Source of the DNA: Fibrisoma limi BUZ 3
GTDB taxonomy: Bacteria > Bacteroidota > Bacteroidia > Cytophagales > Spirosomataceae
DNA: 64,000 nt
Reading direction: 5' to 3'
NCBI RefSeq assembly: GCF_000296815.2
Contig: NZ_CAIT01000006.1
Coordinates: 1,370,777-1,434,776, forward strand
In this document: in pieces, positions 42,865-52,419 of the stretch
How the letters are laid out: every line of letters begins with the position of its first letter
Numbering within the stretch: the first letter of the stretch is position 1
Position numbers and translations under genes: made by a program
Notes under the pieces: model-generated
What the model was told of the DNA's origin: nothing
The model's input: only the letters and a program-made list of their open reading frames with translations
Database searches by the model: none

Positions 42865-43998
42865 TTATCGTGTTGGCGCCTTGACACTAACCCGGTTTGC
42901 CCCCAGAAAGTACGTAGCGATGGTTTCCATCTCCGGCAGATTGATGGAAACCCCACTCATGTTGGCGGTGACCGCAACGATCAGATCGTCGTCGGGATAA
43001 AGCAGCAGAAAGGTCCGTCCGCCGTCGATGGTGCCGCCGTGGTGCACAACGTTCCGGCCTTTGCTATCCGTACCCGTGCGCCAGCCGAAACCGTAGTTGG
43101 TATTCGTTCCATTCAGCAGCCGATGGGGCGTAAACAGCAGCGCGACCGTCTGGGGCTTCAGCAGGCTACCTTTCAGCAACGCCTGCCCCACCCGCACCAG
43201 ATCAGCCGGTGTGGACAGCAGGCCACCGCCCGCCCACTTGTAGCTGTTGTCGACCTGGTTGGCGTTGACCAGCCGCCCGTTCTGATGTTCGTAGAACCGT
43301 ACGCGATTCACGACGATGCTGTCGCTATAGTCGGCCCCCGTTCCGGTCAGACCCAGGGGCGTAAAAACGGTTTGCTGCATGTACGTGAGGTAGTCGGTCC
43401 GACCGGCTCCTTCAATGACCGCGCTCAGCAGATTGTAGCCGTAGGTCGAATAGGTGTAGGCCGTTCCGGGTTTGAAGAGCAGACTGTCATCCTTGAAAAT
43501 GACGAGCCCTTCCTGCACACTTCGGTACCGTTTCAGGCAATTCAGGCCGTCGTTCAGGCCATAGTGCCGGATACCGGCCGTATGCGTCGCCAGTTGTCGG
43601 CTCGTGAAGGGGTATTTCTTCTGCGGAAAGCCCGGAACGTACTGCTGCACGGGCGCGTCGAGGTCCAGCTTTCCGTCCTCGACCAGCTTCCCGACTGCCA
43701 GCGAGGTCAGCGATTTGGATACCGACCCGATGCGGAACTTCGTCTGGGTCGTCACCGGCAGCCGGGTTTCCAGATCGGCATAGCCAAACCCCTCGGCCCA
43801 GAGCATTTTGTCTTTCGTACCGACGCATACCGATACGCCCGGAATGTCCTGTTTCAATCGCAGGGAATCAACGTACCGTCCGGCCCGCTGAATAGCCGTC
43901 CGGTAGGCCTTATCACGTAGCGGATCACCGGCCGGACGCGGCTGACCGAAGGCCGGGGAAATCAATAAAACGTAGAGAAACACGAAGAGCCTGGGCAT
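42865..43998 (-). CDS. secreted serine beta-lactamase-like hydrolase
   Basis: A 377-residue member of the class-C beta-lactamase/DD-peptidase-like family. The ATG at 43998 gives a signal peptide (MPRLFVFLYVLLISPAFGQ). The active-site SxxK lies in KFRIGSVSKSLTSLAVGKL, the Tyr-x-Asn-type element in YSTYGYNLLSAVIEGAG, and the third element in VVHHGGTIDGGRTFLL. The sequence before SxxK (GVSVCVGTKDKMLWAEGFGY) is typical of the group's esterases and D-alanyl hydrolases. Such enzymes rarely confer resistance; they usually cleave amides or esters of D-amino acids. Pairs with the alpha/beta hydrolase immediately downstream. Confidence 0.92.
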   Translation of the reverse strand: MPRLFVFLYVLLISPAFGQPRPAGDPLRDKAYRTAIQRAGRYVDSLRLKQDIPGVSVCVGTKDKMLWAEGFGYADLETRLPVTTQTKFRIGSVSKSLTSLAVGKLVEDGKLDLDAPVQQYVPGFPQKKYPFTSRQLATHTAGIRHYGLNDGLNCLKRYRSVQEGLVIFKDDSLLFKPGTAYTYSTYGYNLLSAVIEGAGRTDYLTYMQQTVFTPLGLTGTGADYSDSIVVNRVRFYEHQNGRLVNANQVDNSYKWAGGGLLSTPADLVRVGQALLKGSLLKPQTVALLFTPHRLLNGTNTNYGFGWRTGTDSKGRNVVHHGGTIDGGRTFLLLYPDDDLIVAVTANMSGVSINLPEMETIATYFLGANRVSVKAPTR

Positions 43999-44122
43999 GG
44001 TAGACAGCGTTGGCAGAATTAGCCCAAAGTTGAACAAATTGACCGCGTTCTCCAAGCTATTGCACTGAAGGATAGCGACTCCGGGTGCGGCTGATGGGAT
44101 TTCAGGGTCGCCCGAACACGGA

Positions 44123-44422
44123 TCAAAGCATATTGATTTGCTGCTCCAGATCGGTTTCTTCCTGCTGATGGCGGGCTTTCATCTGCTGGCGGGCATCGGC
44201 CTGCCGCACCCCCAGTTCAACTAAACGAACCGCATGACTAGTCATATAAGCCAGTTTGTCCGTCATCGTATCAAAATGAACGGGGGTCTGGCTATCCACT
44301 TGTTTATGAATTAACCGACGAACTTCCCGCTGCTGAACCAGCAGTTCGTTCCATTCCGTCAGTTGGCGTTTCAGCAGCTTGATACGTGCTCCTAAACAGG
44401 TCAATTCTCGGCTTGATTTCAT
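44123..44422 (-). CDS. small coiled-coil protein of unknown function
   Basis: A 99-residue charged protein predicted to be almost entirely helical (LGARIKLLKRQLTEWNELLV, QQREVRRLIHKQ, then QADARQQMKARHQQEETDLE near the C-terminus). No signal peptide or membrane helix. The frame is isolated between the beta-lactamase-like and CheB genes, in the same orientation as both, with about 120 and 165 bases of spacing. Coding status is likely but not certain. It could be an adaptor or a helical regulator for the CheB protein upstream; this is only positional inference. Confidence 0.55.
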   Translation of the reverse strand: MKSSRELTCLGARIKLLKRQLTEWNELLVQQREVRRLIHKQVDSQTPVHFDTMTDKLAYMTSHAVRLVELGVRQADARQQMKARHQQEETDLEQQINML

Positions 44423-44586
44423 CGGATACGGTCATTTTAAGTCATTTGTTACCTTAATCGTTCTGATTTCAAGTTATATGTTTGTCGTAAAAACCGGCTC
44501 TGTACCGAACATAGATACGTCTGTCGGCCGGTTCTGCGCCCCTGAGCTGTCATTACTCTACCGGAGCAACGACCAGCCCCGTCCGT

Positions 44587-45621
44587 CTAGTTTTCTCCGT
44601 TGTCGTTGAAGCGCTTGTCTTCGCTGATCTGTTCCTGCTCAAAGATTAACTCCCGAATCCTGTGCGATCGTTCCCTGACTTCCCTGGCTTTATCCGCAAA
44701 CTGGCCGGCCGGTTCCATTTCACCCGCTTCGGCAAAGGCACTGGCCGACTGCTCCAGCAACATCACCGTTTCTTCCAGCCCCCGAATACTACTCCAGAGC
44801 GTTTCCTCAACCGATTGTGTTACCTCCGACAGCAACGCACTGGCCGTATAGGCATGCCCGGTATGACACCGATACCGGATCAACTTACCCTCTTTGAAGC
44901 GCACAAGCGCCCCGTGGCATTCGGGGCAGGTCAATGGCGTCAACTCCCCCTTGTCAATTATCCCCATGTCGAAGCCGTTGTCCTGGGCGGCAATGTCAAT
45001 TTCTGTATGAATCCGGTTTCGCTCCTCGGCCGACAGTTCCGGTACGCTGGGTGCCTCCTGCTGCGTTAGCCGATATAGCAAGGGCCCTATTCCCGACAGC
45101 GGCACGACATGCTCCACTTCCACGTATTCCAGAACGCTCTCCGGCATACTGGGAAATTCAGCATCGCCGGGTTGCTGAACGATACTTACCCCGCCAAGCC
45201 GCTTGACCGTCCACATCCCCGACGTACCGTCGTTGAGCAGGCCGGTCAGCACGACCCCAATCACCCGCGGCCCGAAGGTGTAGGCCGCCGACCGGAACAA
45301 GGCGTCGATCGACGGCCGGAACCGGTTTTCCTTGGGGCCCTTCTTCACCAGTACGCGGTGATCTTCGATGAGCAGATGATGATCCGGGGGAGCTACATAA
45401 ATGCAGCCCGGTCTGATCTCTTCATCATCAACCGGATGAACCGCCTTAAGTGGCCCCACATGGCTAAGAATTTTAGGCAACAGGCTATTTGAGTAAGGAG
45501 CCAGGTGCTGAACAATAAATATTGACGCCGAAAAGTCGGCAGGCAACGACCCCACCAGTTCCTTCAGCGCCACTACACCACCCGCCGATGCGCCTATCAC
45601 CACAATATCACGTTTTGCCAT
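44587..45621 (-). CDS. cheB: CheB-type protein-glutamate methylesterase with extra C-terminal zinc-finger-like region
   Basis: A 344-residue cytosolic protein. The CheB catalytic domain (about 1-185) has the triad: Ser in VVIGASAGGVVALKEL, His in FIVQHLAPYSNSLL, and Asp in VVLTGLLNDGTSG. CIYVAPPDHHLLIEDHRV is also characteristic. There is no N-terminal receiver, so activity is not controlled in the classical CheB way. The C-terminal half has a Cys4-like pair, TCPECHGALVRF and YRCHTGHAYTA, then a helical tail (VEETLWSSIRGLEETVMLLE). No chemoreceptor or CheA is nearby. It is divergent from the large CheB-CheR kinase, sharing the 183-base region with the 23-bp palindrome. Confidence 0.93.
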   Translation of the reverse strand: MAKRDIVVIGASAGGVVALKELVGSLPADFSASIFIVQHLAPYSNSLLPKILSHVGPLKAVHPVDDEEIRPGCIYVAPPDHHLLIEDHRVLVKKGPKENRFRPSIDALFRSAAYTFGPRVIGVVLTGLLNDGTSGMWTVKRLGGVSIVQQPGDAEFPSMPESVLEYVEVEHVVPLSGIGPLLYRLTQQEAPSVPELSAEERNRIHTEIDIAAQDNGFDMGIIDKGELTPLTCPECHGALVRFKEGKLIRYRCHTGHAYTASALLSEVTQSVEETLWSSIRGLEETVMLLEQSASAFAEAGEMEPAGQFADKAREVRERSHRIRELIFEQEQISEDKRFNDNGEN

Positions 45622-45726
45622 AATTGTAAGGGTTCACCTGGTAAAATCAGGGTAAGCGTTTCGTGCTATTTTACGTAGTTTTATACCTGAATCTCCCAAA
45701 AGGTACGATCTTTATGACGACTTCCC

Positions 45727-45777
45727 ATCGTCGGTTCACTTGTTGAGAAATAAGTTCTCAACAAGTGAACCGACGAT
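45727..45777. repeat. 23-bp perfect inverted repeat in the divergent leader of two CheB genes
   Basis: Arms 45727-45749 and 45755-45777 match perfectly over 23 bases with a 5-base loop (ATAAG). It sits 27 bases upstream of the ATG at 45805, inside the shared promoter/leader of cheB and the CheB-CheR-PAS kinase. It lacks a U-run in either direction, so it is not a typical terminator. Possible roles are an RNA structure at the start of the long kinase message, a protein-binding operator, or a small transposed palindrome. Nothing similar was seen in the other CheB leaders of this window. Confidence 0.8.
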
Positions 45778-45804
45778 TAGTTTATAGCAAAAGTAATTGA
45801 AACA

Positions 45805-48800
45805 ATGGCCCAAGACCCTTCCTCTGCTGATAACCAGCCTTCTGGTGTCAACGCTGTACCTGTAGTCGCCATTGGCGCTTCAGCCGGTGGCATCGAAGCC
45901 GTTTCGGATTTATTACGAAATCTGTCGCCCACAACGGGTCTGGCCTACGTTTATATTCAGCACCTCGACCCTGACTACGACAGCCAGTTAGCCAGCATTC
46001 TCGGCCGGGCCACCACAATGCCTGTCCTGAGAGCGGAAGAACATCTACGCATTGAGCCGAACCATGTTTATGTAATTCCACCCAACCAGGACATGGAAAT
46101 TATCGACGGCGTGCTGACGCTCAGCCCCCGTCGGAACAAGTCCTTTCTGCACATGCCTATCGACCAGTTTTTTATTTCGCTGGCCGAACGGCAGAAAGAT
46201 GGTTCAATAGCAGTTGTTCTGTCGGGAACCGCTACCGACGGTACGCTGGGACTGCGGGCCATCAAGGTGGCCGGTGGCGTCACGTTCGCTCAGGACGAAT
46301 CCGCCCAGTTTCAGAGCATGCCCAAATCGGCCATTGCCGAGGGGGTGGTCGACATGATTCTCTCACCGGCCGAAATCGCAAAGGAACTGGAACGCCTGAG
46401 CCGGCACCCGCAGATTTTTCAGCAGCGGGTGCCCCCCGAAACCGATCTGGGGATTGACTCGTCGATGCCCGATAAGATCGAGCAGGAAGACATAGCTTCC
46501 GTTGGCCCGACTACGTCTGATGAAGACATCAAAGCCATCATTCAGATTCTGCGGAGGGCCATCGGTGTGGACTTCAATCACTACAAAATAACCACGGTCC
46601 GGCGCCGGATCATTCGGCGCATGCTGCTCTTCAAGCTCGAATCCCTGAAAGATTACGCGCAGTACCTGAAGCAGCACGTCGATGAGATCAGGCTGCTGTA
46701 CAACGACCTGCTCATCAACGTAACGACGTTTTTCCGGGACGACGATCTGATGGACTACCTGGGCAAAGTGCTGTTTCCGCGGCTTATCAAGGAAAAAGCC
46801 CCGCGCGAGTCCATCCGGATCTGGGTACCGGCCTGCTCAACGGGTCAGGAGGCCTATTCGCTGGCCATGCTGCTGCTGGAAGTTCTCGGCGAACAGGGCA
46901 CCAACCGTACCATTCAGATTTTCGCCACCGATCTGAGCGAAGGCGCGATTGCCAAAGCCCGGCAGGGCAGCTACACCCGGGGCGAGGTGATGGACGTATC
47001 GCCCCGGCGACTCCAGCGCTTCTTCACCAAAGTCGACGATCATTACCGCATCAACCGGAACGTACGGGACCTGTGCGTGTTCGCGCCCCACAACCTGCTG
47101 AAAGACCCGCCGTTTTCGCGGCTCGACCTGGTCAGTTGCCGTAACCTGCTGATCTACCTCGACAATGTATTCCAGCAGAAAGCGATTGCTACCTTCCACT
47201 ACGGCCTTAACCCCAGCGGCTACCTGGTGCTGGGCAAATCTGAAACTGTAGGGGCCTCCGGGACCCTGTTCGTTCAGCTCGAAAAGAATTACAAAATTTA
47301 TACCCGTCGGAACGATGTGGCCAGCCGGGCGGTCTTCGAAATGAGCCCGCGTTCGTCCATAGACGGCACAAGCGATAGTAGCCAGTCGGAGGTCATCCCG
47401 GCAGAAGGACTACGAAAACCCGCGCAGCCGGCGGGCAGCGTACCCACCGGCGATCTGGAGCAGATTGTAGACGGTATACTGCTCCAGCAGTACGTACCGG
47501 CCAGCGTGGTGGTGAATCAGGATCTCGACATTCTCCAGTTCCGCGGCTCAACCAGCCTGTTTCTGGAACCCGCCCCCGGTCGGGCCAGCCTGAACCTGTT
47601 GAAAATGGCCCGGCCCTCGCTGGTATTCGAGCTGCGCAACAGCGTCTTCAAAGCCCGAAAATCCGGGCAGCCGGTACAGAAAACGGGGCTGGAGGTCAAG
47701 ATAAAAGACAAGACGCACTACGTGGCCATTGAGGCCGTGCCGCTTAATACCCAAACCGAAGACCAGTTATTTCTTATTCTATTCGAAGAGATAACGCCTT
47801 CGGTTCCCTCCGCAATGGATCTCTCCGACAGCCGTAACCGCCGGATCAAACAACTGGAAGAAGAACTGGCCATCCTGCGGGAGGATATGCGGTCGATCAT
47901 TGAAGAACAGGAAGCCTCCAACGAGGAGCTTCAGTCGGCCAACGAGGAGATCATCAGCAGCAACGAAGAACTGCAAAGCATCAACGAAGAACTCGAGACC
48001 AGCAAGGAAGAGATCGAGTCGACCAATGAAGAGCTGCTGACCATCAACCAGGAGCTACAGGTGCGGAACGACCAGTTGGCCGAAGCCAACGATTTCTCCG
48101 AAGCCATATTTGGTACCATCCGCGAAGCGACACTCGTGCTGGACGAAGACCTGCGCATCAAGAGCGCCAACAAGGCGTTTTACCGGCTGTTCAAAGTGAA
48201 CGAGGACGAAACCGAAGGCCGACTCATCTACGAACTGGGCGGTCGCCAGTGGGACATTCTGCAACTCCGCGAACTGCTGAAGAAGGTGGTCGAGAACGAT
48301 GCACAGTTTCAGTCTTTCGAACTGACGTACTCCTTTCCGGAGATCGGCGATAAAACCCTGTCGCTGAACGCCCGGCGCGTTGTTCGCCAACAGGCGGCCA
48401 TTCTGCTGGCCATCGACGACGTAACCGAGCAACGCCAGGCCCGGCGCCTGCTCGAAGAGCGCGAAGCCTGGTTCCGGAACATCACCGACAATGCGCCGAC
48501 GCTCATCTGGGTGGCCGATACGAACGGCAGGTACACCTACGTCAACAAGGCGTGGCTGGGCTATACGGGGCGTTCGCTGGATGACGTACTGCAACAGGGC
48601 TGGGAGCAGGGTCTGCACCCCGATGACCAGGATGGGTATACCACAATACGGGAAGCCCGGTTTCATGACCGTCAGGCTTCGCAGGCTAACTACCGCCTGC
48701 GCCAGCACGATGGTGCGTACCGATGGATGCTGGAAAACGCCCAGCCGACCTTCAATACCGACGGCAGCTTTATGGGTTTCATCGGCACGGCGGTCGATAT

Positions 48801-50769
48801 TCACCTACAGAAAGAACTGAACTCCGAACTGGAACAACGGGTGCAGCAGCGAACCGCCGAGCTACAGGAAAGTAATGACCTGCTGCAATCGGTCTTTGAC
48901 ATTACGCCCGTCGCGATTAGCTTCCTGAAACCCGTTCGTCTGGACAACGGCCAACTGGACGACTTTGACATTGTACTGGCTTCGGGCGTAACGGGTCAGT
49001 ATGCCAACCAGACCGATATTACCGGAAAACGCTACGCCGAGCTGTTCCCCGATGCCCGCGAAACAGGTCTGTTCAGACGTTTCGGCGACGTATTGGAAAC
49101 CGGCACTCTGGCCGACTTTGAAGTGCATACTACCCAGGAGAACCAGGACCGCTGGTGCCACTATGCGGCCGTGAAGCTGGGTGACGGCCTGGTGGTTATC
49201 TCGCAGGACATCACGAACAGCAAGCGCGCTGAACAGGAGATCATGAAGAACTTCACCCTGATGCAGCACGCCGAAGAACTGGCCAGGATGGGTAGCTGGG
49301 ACTACGACCGGGCAACAGGCAACTTCACCTGGTCGGAAGGTATGTACCGGCTGTTCGACATGCCCCCGGGCACGGAGGTGGTGCCCGAAACGTATCTGGA
49401 ATACGTCATCCCGGACGACGAGCCCGTAGCGCACCGTATCATTGATTTTATCAAAGAAGGCGAAGGCACCTTAAACGACGTTCTTCGGATCAAAGGCGCA
49501 GAACACATCAAGACGTTTCGCATTAAAGCCAATATTGCCGGCAATGGCCGGGCACGGGTACTCGGCATCGACGTCGACATCACCGACATGCAGCAGGCCG
49601 AAGACAAAATCCGGCAGGTTGCCGAGCACTTGCAGGCCGTTCTGAACAATTCGCCCGCGTCCATTGCCTTTACAAAGGCTGTGTTCGACGATCAGGGGCA
49701 AGTCATTGACTTCCGGCTACTGGTGTGTAATCAAAAATTTGCCGACATGGTGGGACTGCCCATCGCCGACCTCATTGGAAAACCGATCAGTGAATTGACC
49801 GATGCTTTGTGGGAAACGGATACGTTCAATAACCTGCTGACCGTACTGACTACCGAACAGCCGATGTACCTTGAACGCTACAACCAGGGTACTCACGAAG
49901 GCCGCTGGACGGGCATATCAATTTCAAAAGAAGACACTGGCATTGTGCTGTCGGGGCTTGACATCACTTCGCTCAAACAGGCCGAACAGCAACAGGAGCA
50001 GCTGATGAGTCAGTTAAAAGATTCGAACGTACTGGTCCAGGAAATGGATGCCATCCGGCAGCAGATTCGGCAGCGGGGCGAATTTCTGAGGCAGACCTCA
50101 CACGACCTGCGGGGCAGTTTCGGGGTAATCTCCGGGGCGGCCATGCTGCTCAACCTCATGAACAGCGATGAGGAGCGGAATCAGATGCTGAGCATGCTCC
50201 AGCGCAACGTCCGGCAGGTCACGCAGATGCTCTCCCATTTGCTGGACTACTCCCGGCTGGAAGCGGGTCTGGAAGAAGTACACATCACGTCGTTCGACGC
50301 GGCCCAACTGTTGCGGGAACTGAGCGAAAGCCTGAGACCGATTGCTAACGAAAAACAGTTGACGCTAACCATCGACGGGCCAGACGAGTTGCGGGTAGAG
50401 AGTGATGAAGTGAAGGTGCAGCGTATTGCACAGAATCTGCTTCTGAACGCCATCAACCATACCTCAGCGGGCGAAGTGTCCCTTTTCTGGCAAACCGGTG
50501 AACAGCAGGGAAGCTGGTCATTTATCATCCAGGATACGGGTCCCGGCCTTCCGGCGGCAGTTATCGAGCAGTTGACAGATCAGCAGGCTACCCCATTGCA
50601 GGAAGCTACCACGGGCGCAAGAGATAAGTCAGGTGAAGGAATTGGCTTGTTTATTGTAAAGCAATTAAGCAGGCTGTTGGGTGCCAGAATCACCATACAG
50701 AGCGAAGAAGAGACCGGAACACGGTTTCAGATTGACATACCCGGCCCGTCGGTCGGCAGTTTATCCTAA
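45805..50769 (+). CDS. CheB-CheR-PAS histidine kinase, 1654 residues
   Basis: A giant single-chain signalling protein. Order: CheB methylesterase (about 18-205; Ser in AIGASAGGIEAV, His in IQHLDPDYDS, Asp in VVLSGTATDGTLG); CheR methyltransferase (about 230-500; SAM-binding ACSTGQEAYSLAMLL near 340, CRNLLIYLDN near 443); a spacer with an HPt-like or PAS fold; then a strict heptad coiled coil (about 672-757; units NEELQSA, NEEIISS, NEELQSI, NEELETS, KEEIEST, NEELLTI); about five PAS domains (about 765-1395); HisKA with phospho-His1433 in QTSHDLRGS; HATPase_c to about 1640 (DTGPGLPAAV, GEGIGLFIVKQLSRL). No membrane helix. The receiver gene follows 17 bases downstream. It probably couples methylation-type sensing to phosphotransfer. 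Confidence 0.95.
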   Translation: MAQDPSSADNQPSGVNAVPVVAIGASAGGIEAVSDLLRNLSPTTGLAYVYIQHLDPDYDSQLASILGRATTMPVLRAEEHLRIEPNHVYVIPPNQDMEIIDGVLTLSPRRNKSFLHMPIDQFFISLAERQKDGSIAVVLSGTATDGTLGLRAIKVAGGVTFAQDESAQFQSMPKSAIAEGVVDMILSPAEIAKELERLSRHPQIFQQRVPPETDLGIDSSMPDKIEQEDIASVGPTTSDEDIKAIIQILRRAIGVDFNHYKITTVRRRIIRRMLLFKLESLKDYAQYLKQHVDEIRLLYNDLLINVTTFFRDDDLMDYLGKVLFPRLIKEKAPRESIRIWVPACSTGQEAYSLAMLLLEVLGEQGTNRTIQIFATDLSEGAIAKARQGSYTRGEVMDVSPRRLQRFFTKVDDHYRINRNVRDLCVFAPHNLLKDPPFSRLDLVSCRNLLIYLDNVFQQKAIATFHYGLNPSGYLVLGKSETVGASGTLFVQLEKNYKIYTRRNDVASRAVFEMSPRSSIDGTSDSSQSEVIPAEGLRKPAQPAGSVPTGDLEQIVDGILLQQYVPASVVVNQDLDILQFRGSTSLFLEPAPGRASLNLLKMARPSLVFELRNSVFKARKSGQPVQKTGLEVKIKDKTHYVAIEAVPLNTQTEDQLFLILFEEITPSVPSAMDLSDSRNRRIKQLEEELAILREDMRSIIEEQEASNEELQSANEEIISSNEELQSINEELETSKEEIESTNEELLTINQELQVRNDQLAEANDFSEAIFGTIREATLVLDEDLRIKSANKAFYRLFKVNEDETEGRLIYELGGRQWDILQLRELLKKVVENDAQFQSFELTYSFPEIGDKTLSLNARRVVRQQAAILLAIDDVTEQRQARRLLEEREAWFRNITDNAPTLIWVADTNGRYTYVNKAWLGYTGRSLDDVLQQGWEQGLHPDDQDGYTTIREARFHDRQASQANYRLRQHDGAYRWMLENAQPTFNTDGSFMGFIGTAVDIHLQKELNSELEQRVQQRTAELQESNDLLQSVFDITPVAISFLKPVRLDNGQLDDFDIVLASGVTGQYANQTDITGKRYAELFPDARETGLFRRFGDVLETGTLADFEVHTTQENQDRWCHYAAVKLGDGLVVISQDITNSKRAEQEIMKNFTLMQHAEELARMGSWDYDRATGNFTWSEGMYRLFDMPPGTEVVPETYLEYVIPDDEPVAHRIIDFIKEGEGTLNDVLRIKGAEHIKTFRIKANIAGNGRARVLGIDVDITDMQQAEDKIRQVAEHLQAVLNNSPASIAFTKAVFDDQGQVIDFRLLVCNQKFADMVGLPIADLIGKPISELTDALWETDTFNNLLTVLTTEQPMYLERYNQGTHEGRWTGISISKEDTGIVLSGLDITSLKQAEQQQEQLMSQLKDSNVLVQEMDAIRQQIRQRGEFLRQTSHDLRGSFGVISGAAMLLNLMNSDEERNQMLSMLQRNVRQVTQMLSHLLDYSRLEAGLEEVHITSFDAAQLLRELSESLRPIANEKQLTLTIDGPDELRVESDEVKVQRIAQNLLLNAINHTSAGEVSLFWQTGEQQGSWSFIIQDTGPGLPAAVIEQLTDQQATPLQEATTGARDKSGEGIGLFIVKQLSRLLGARITIQSEEETGTRFQIDIPGPSVGSLS

Positions 50770-50786
50770 TGGGTTGAGCCTAATTT

Positions 50787-51242
50787 ATGAAAGTGCCTTT
50801 TCTGTATATCGTTGATGATGATGCCGACTACCGTTTTTTACTCCAGCGGGTCTTCAGTCAGTTCCTGCCACATTATTCAGTTCAATTTTTAGATAGCGGG
50901 CAAGCGTTGCTCCAGCAGGTTGCCGCCGACACCGTTCGCCCCAACCTGATCCTGCTGGATCTGAATATGCCACGGCTGGGTGGCTATGATACCCTGCTCC
51001 AATTGAAACACCCGGCGAGTGGCCCCACCTTCGATGGTCCGGTCCTTTCCAGTCAGCACCGGTGGCAGTCTGTGCCGGTGGTGATGATGACAAACTCCTC
51101 TGTATCGCATGAACTGGAGTTATGCTACGAAGCAGGCGCTAACTCCTTTATTCCCAAACCCACTAACCCCGAGCAGCTCCTTCAGACCATGCGTTCAATC
51201 TGCCAGTACTGGCTGGATATGAATCGCCTGCCGGACGACTGA
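50787..51242 (+). CDS. single-domain response regulator (partner of the CheB-CheR kinase)
   Basis: A 151-residue receiver protein without an output domain. The acidic pocket is YIVDDDADYRFLL, the phospho-acceptor Asp lies in PNLILLDLNMPRLGGYDTLL, the Thr switch is in VPVVMMTNSSVSHELE, and Lys in FIPKPTNPEQLLQ. The region between the DLNMP loop and the Thr switch carries an insert (HPASGPTFDGPVLSSQHRWQ) compared with CheY. It begins 17 bases after the stop of the giant kinase and is almost certainly its direct phosphorylation target or a phosphate sink. Confidence 0.93.
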   Translation: MKVPFLYIVDDDADYRFLLQRVFSQFLPHYSVQFLDSGQALLQQVAADTVRPNLILLDLNMPRLGGYDTLLQLKHPASGPTFDGPVLSSQHRWQSVPVVMMTNSSVSHELELCYEAGANSFIPKPTNPEQLLQTMRSICQYWLDMNRLPDD

Positions 51243-51357
51243 AAGGTGTTTGTGTCCATACTTCACACGTAACGCCATTCACTCATTTCTCCGGCATACC
51301 GGGCAACATTCCGCCCCGCCGACCGGTTGATTCTGCACGCAACCAGTGCATACAACC

Positions 51358-52407
51358 ATGAGTTCATCGAATCAGAACGGCGGCTTCGGGCTGTCGACCC
51401 TGCTATGGGGGATCGCCGGAGGGATCGGCGCAGTAATGGCCGTCCAGGCCCTGATCAGCCAACGTCGTAAAACTGATTTTCGCGGACAAACGGTCGTAGT
51501 CACCGGCGGTTCGCGGGGACTGGGTCTCGTGCTGGCCCGCCAGTTTGCGCAGGAAGGGGCCAAAGTAGCCATCTGCGCCCGCGACGAGGCTGAACTCGGG
51601 CAGGCCGAAGCCGATCTGCGTCAATACGGCAACTTTATTTTCACCTTTCCCTGCGACGTTACCGACCGCAGCCAGGTTGCCGACTTCATCCAGGCGGTCC
51701 GGCGGCAGTTCGGCCCCATCGATGTGCTGGTCAACAACGCCGGCACCATCGTAGTGACACCCTACGAGAACGCTACCGAAGCCGACTTCCGCGAGGTTAT
51801 GGAAGCCAATTTCTGGTCGGCCTTTAATACCATCAGCGAAGTATTGCCGGCTATGCGGGAGCGGCAGTCGGGCCGGATTGTGAACATTGCCTCGTTTGGC
51901 GGGAAGGTGGCCGTACCGCACCTCCTCCCCTACGTAGCCAGCAAGTTTTCGCTGGTCGGTTACTCGGAAGGACTCCATGCCGAAGTGCTGAAAGACGGGG
52001 TTTACGTCACGACGGTCTGCCCCGGTCTCATCCGGACGGGCAGCCCCCGCAACGCCTGGTTCAAAGGCCAGAACGAGAAAGAGTATGCCTGGTTCAAAAT
52101 CGGCGATTCGATGCCGTTCCTGTCGGTAAGTGCCGAACGCTGCGCCCACGAAATCATTGAAGCCGCCCGCTACGGCAAAGCAGAACTGATTGTGTCGCTG
52201 CCGGCCAAACTAATGACGGCCGTTCAGGGCATTGCCCCCGGCCTGACGTCGGAACTGCTCAGCGTAGTTAACAACCTGCTACCCGACCCAGGCAGTAGCG
52301 GCCAGGAACGGGTTCAGGGCAAAGACAGCGAATCGAAACTGAGCGACAATTTCCTGACCGCCACTACAGATAAAGCTGCCGAAGCCAACAACCAGTTGAA
52401 CACGTAA
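51358..52407 (+). CDS. SDR-family oxidoreductase with N-terminal anchor
   Basis: A 349-residue short-chain dehydrogenase. The ATG at 51358 is preferred over a GTG at 51346. A Gly/Ala-rich hydrophobic segment (STLLWGIAGGIGAVMAVQAL) at the N-terminus probably anchors it in the membrane. The Rossmann motif is VVVTGGSRGLGLVLARQF; the catalytic Ser, Tyr and Lys lie in VNIASFGG and LPYVASKFSLVGYSE. CARDEAELGQAE and NNAGTIVVTPYENATE complete the signature. The C-terminal tail is Ser/Gly-rich and low complexity (GSSGQERVQGKDSESK). Substrate is unknown. It stands between a receiver gene and the convergent phosphoribosyltransferase (12 bases between stops). Confidence 0.9.
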   Translation: MSSSNQNGGFGLSTLLWGIAGGIGAVMAVQALISQRRKTDFRGQTVVVTGGSRGLGLVLARQFAQEGAKVAICARDEAELGQAEADLRQYGNFIFTFPCDVTDRSQVADFIQAVRRQFGPIDVLVNNAGTIVVTPYENATEADFREVMEANFWSAFNTISEVLPAMRERQSGRIVNIASFGGKVAVPHLLPYVASKFSLVGYSEGLHAEVLKDGVYVTTVCPGLIRTGSPRNAWFKGQNEKEYAWFKIGDSMPFLSVSAERCAHEIIEAARYGKAELIVSLPAKLMTAVQGIAPGLTSELLSVVNNLLPDPGSSGQERVQGKDSESKLSDNFLTATTDKAAEANNQLNT

Positions 52408-52419
52408 GGGCATCTGGTT

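Noticed and set aside
48491-48820. 109-codon frame inside the CheB-CheR kinase
   Set aside because: Out-of-frame shadow over conserved PAS sequence.
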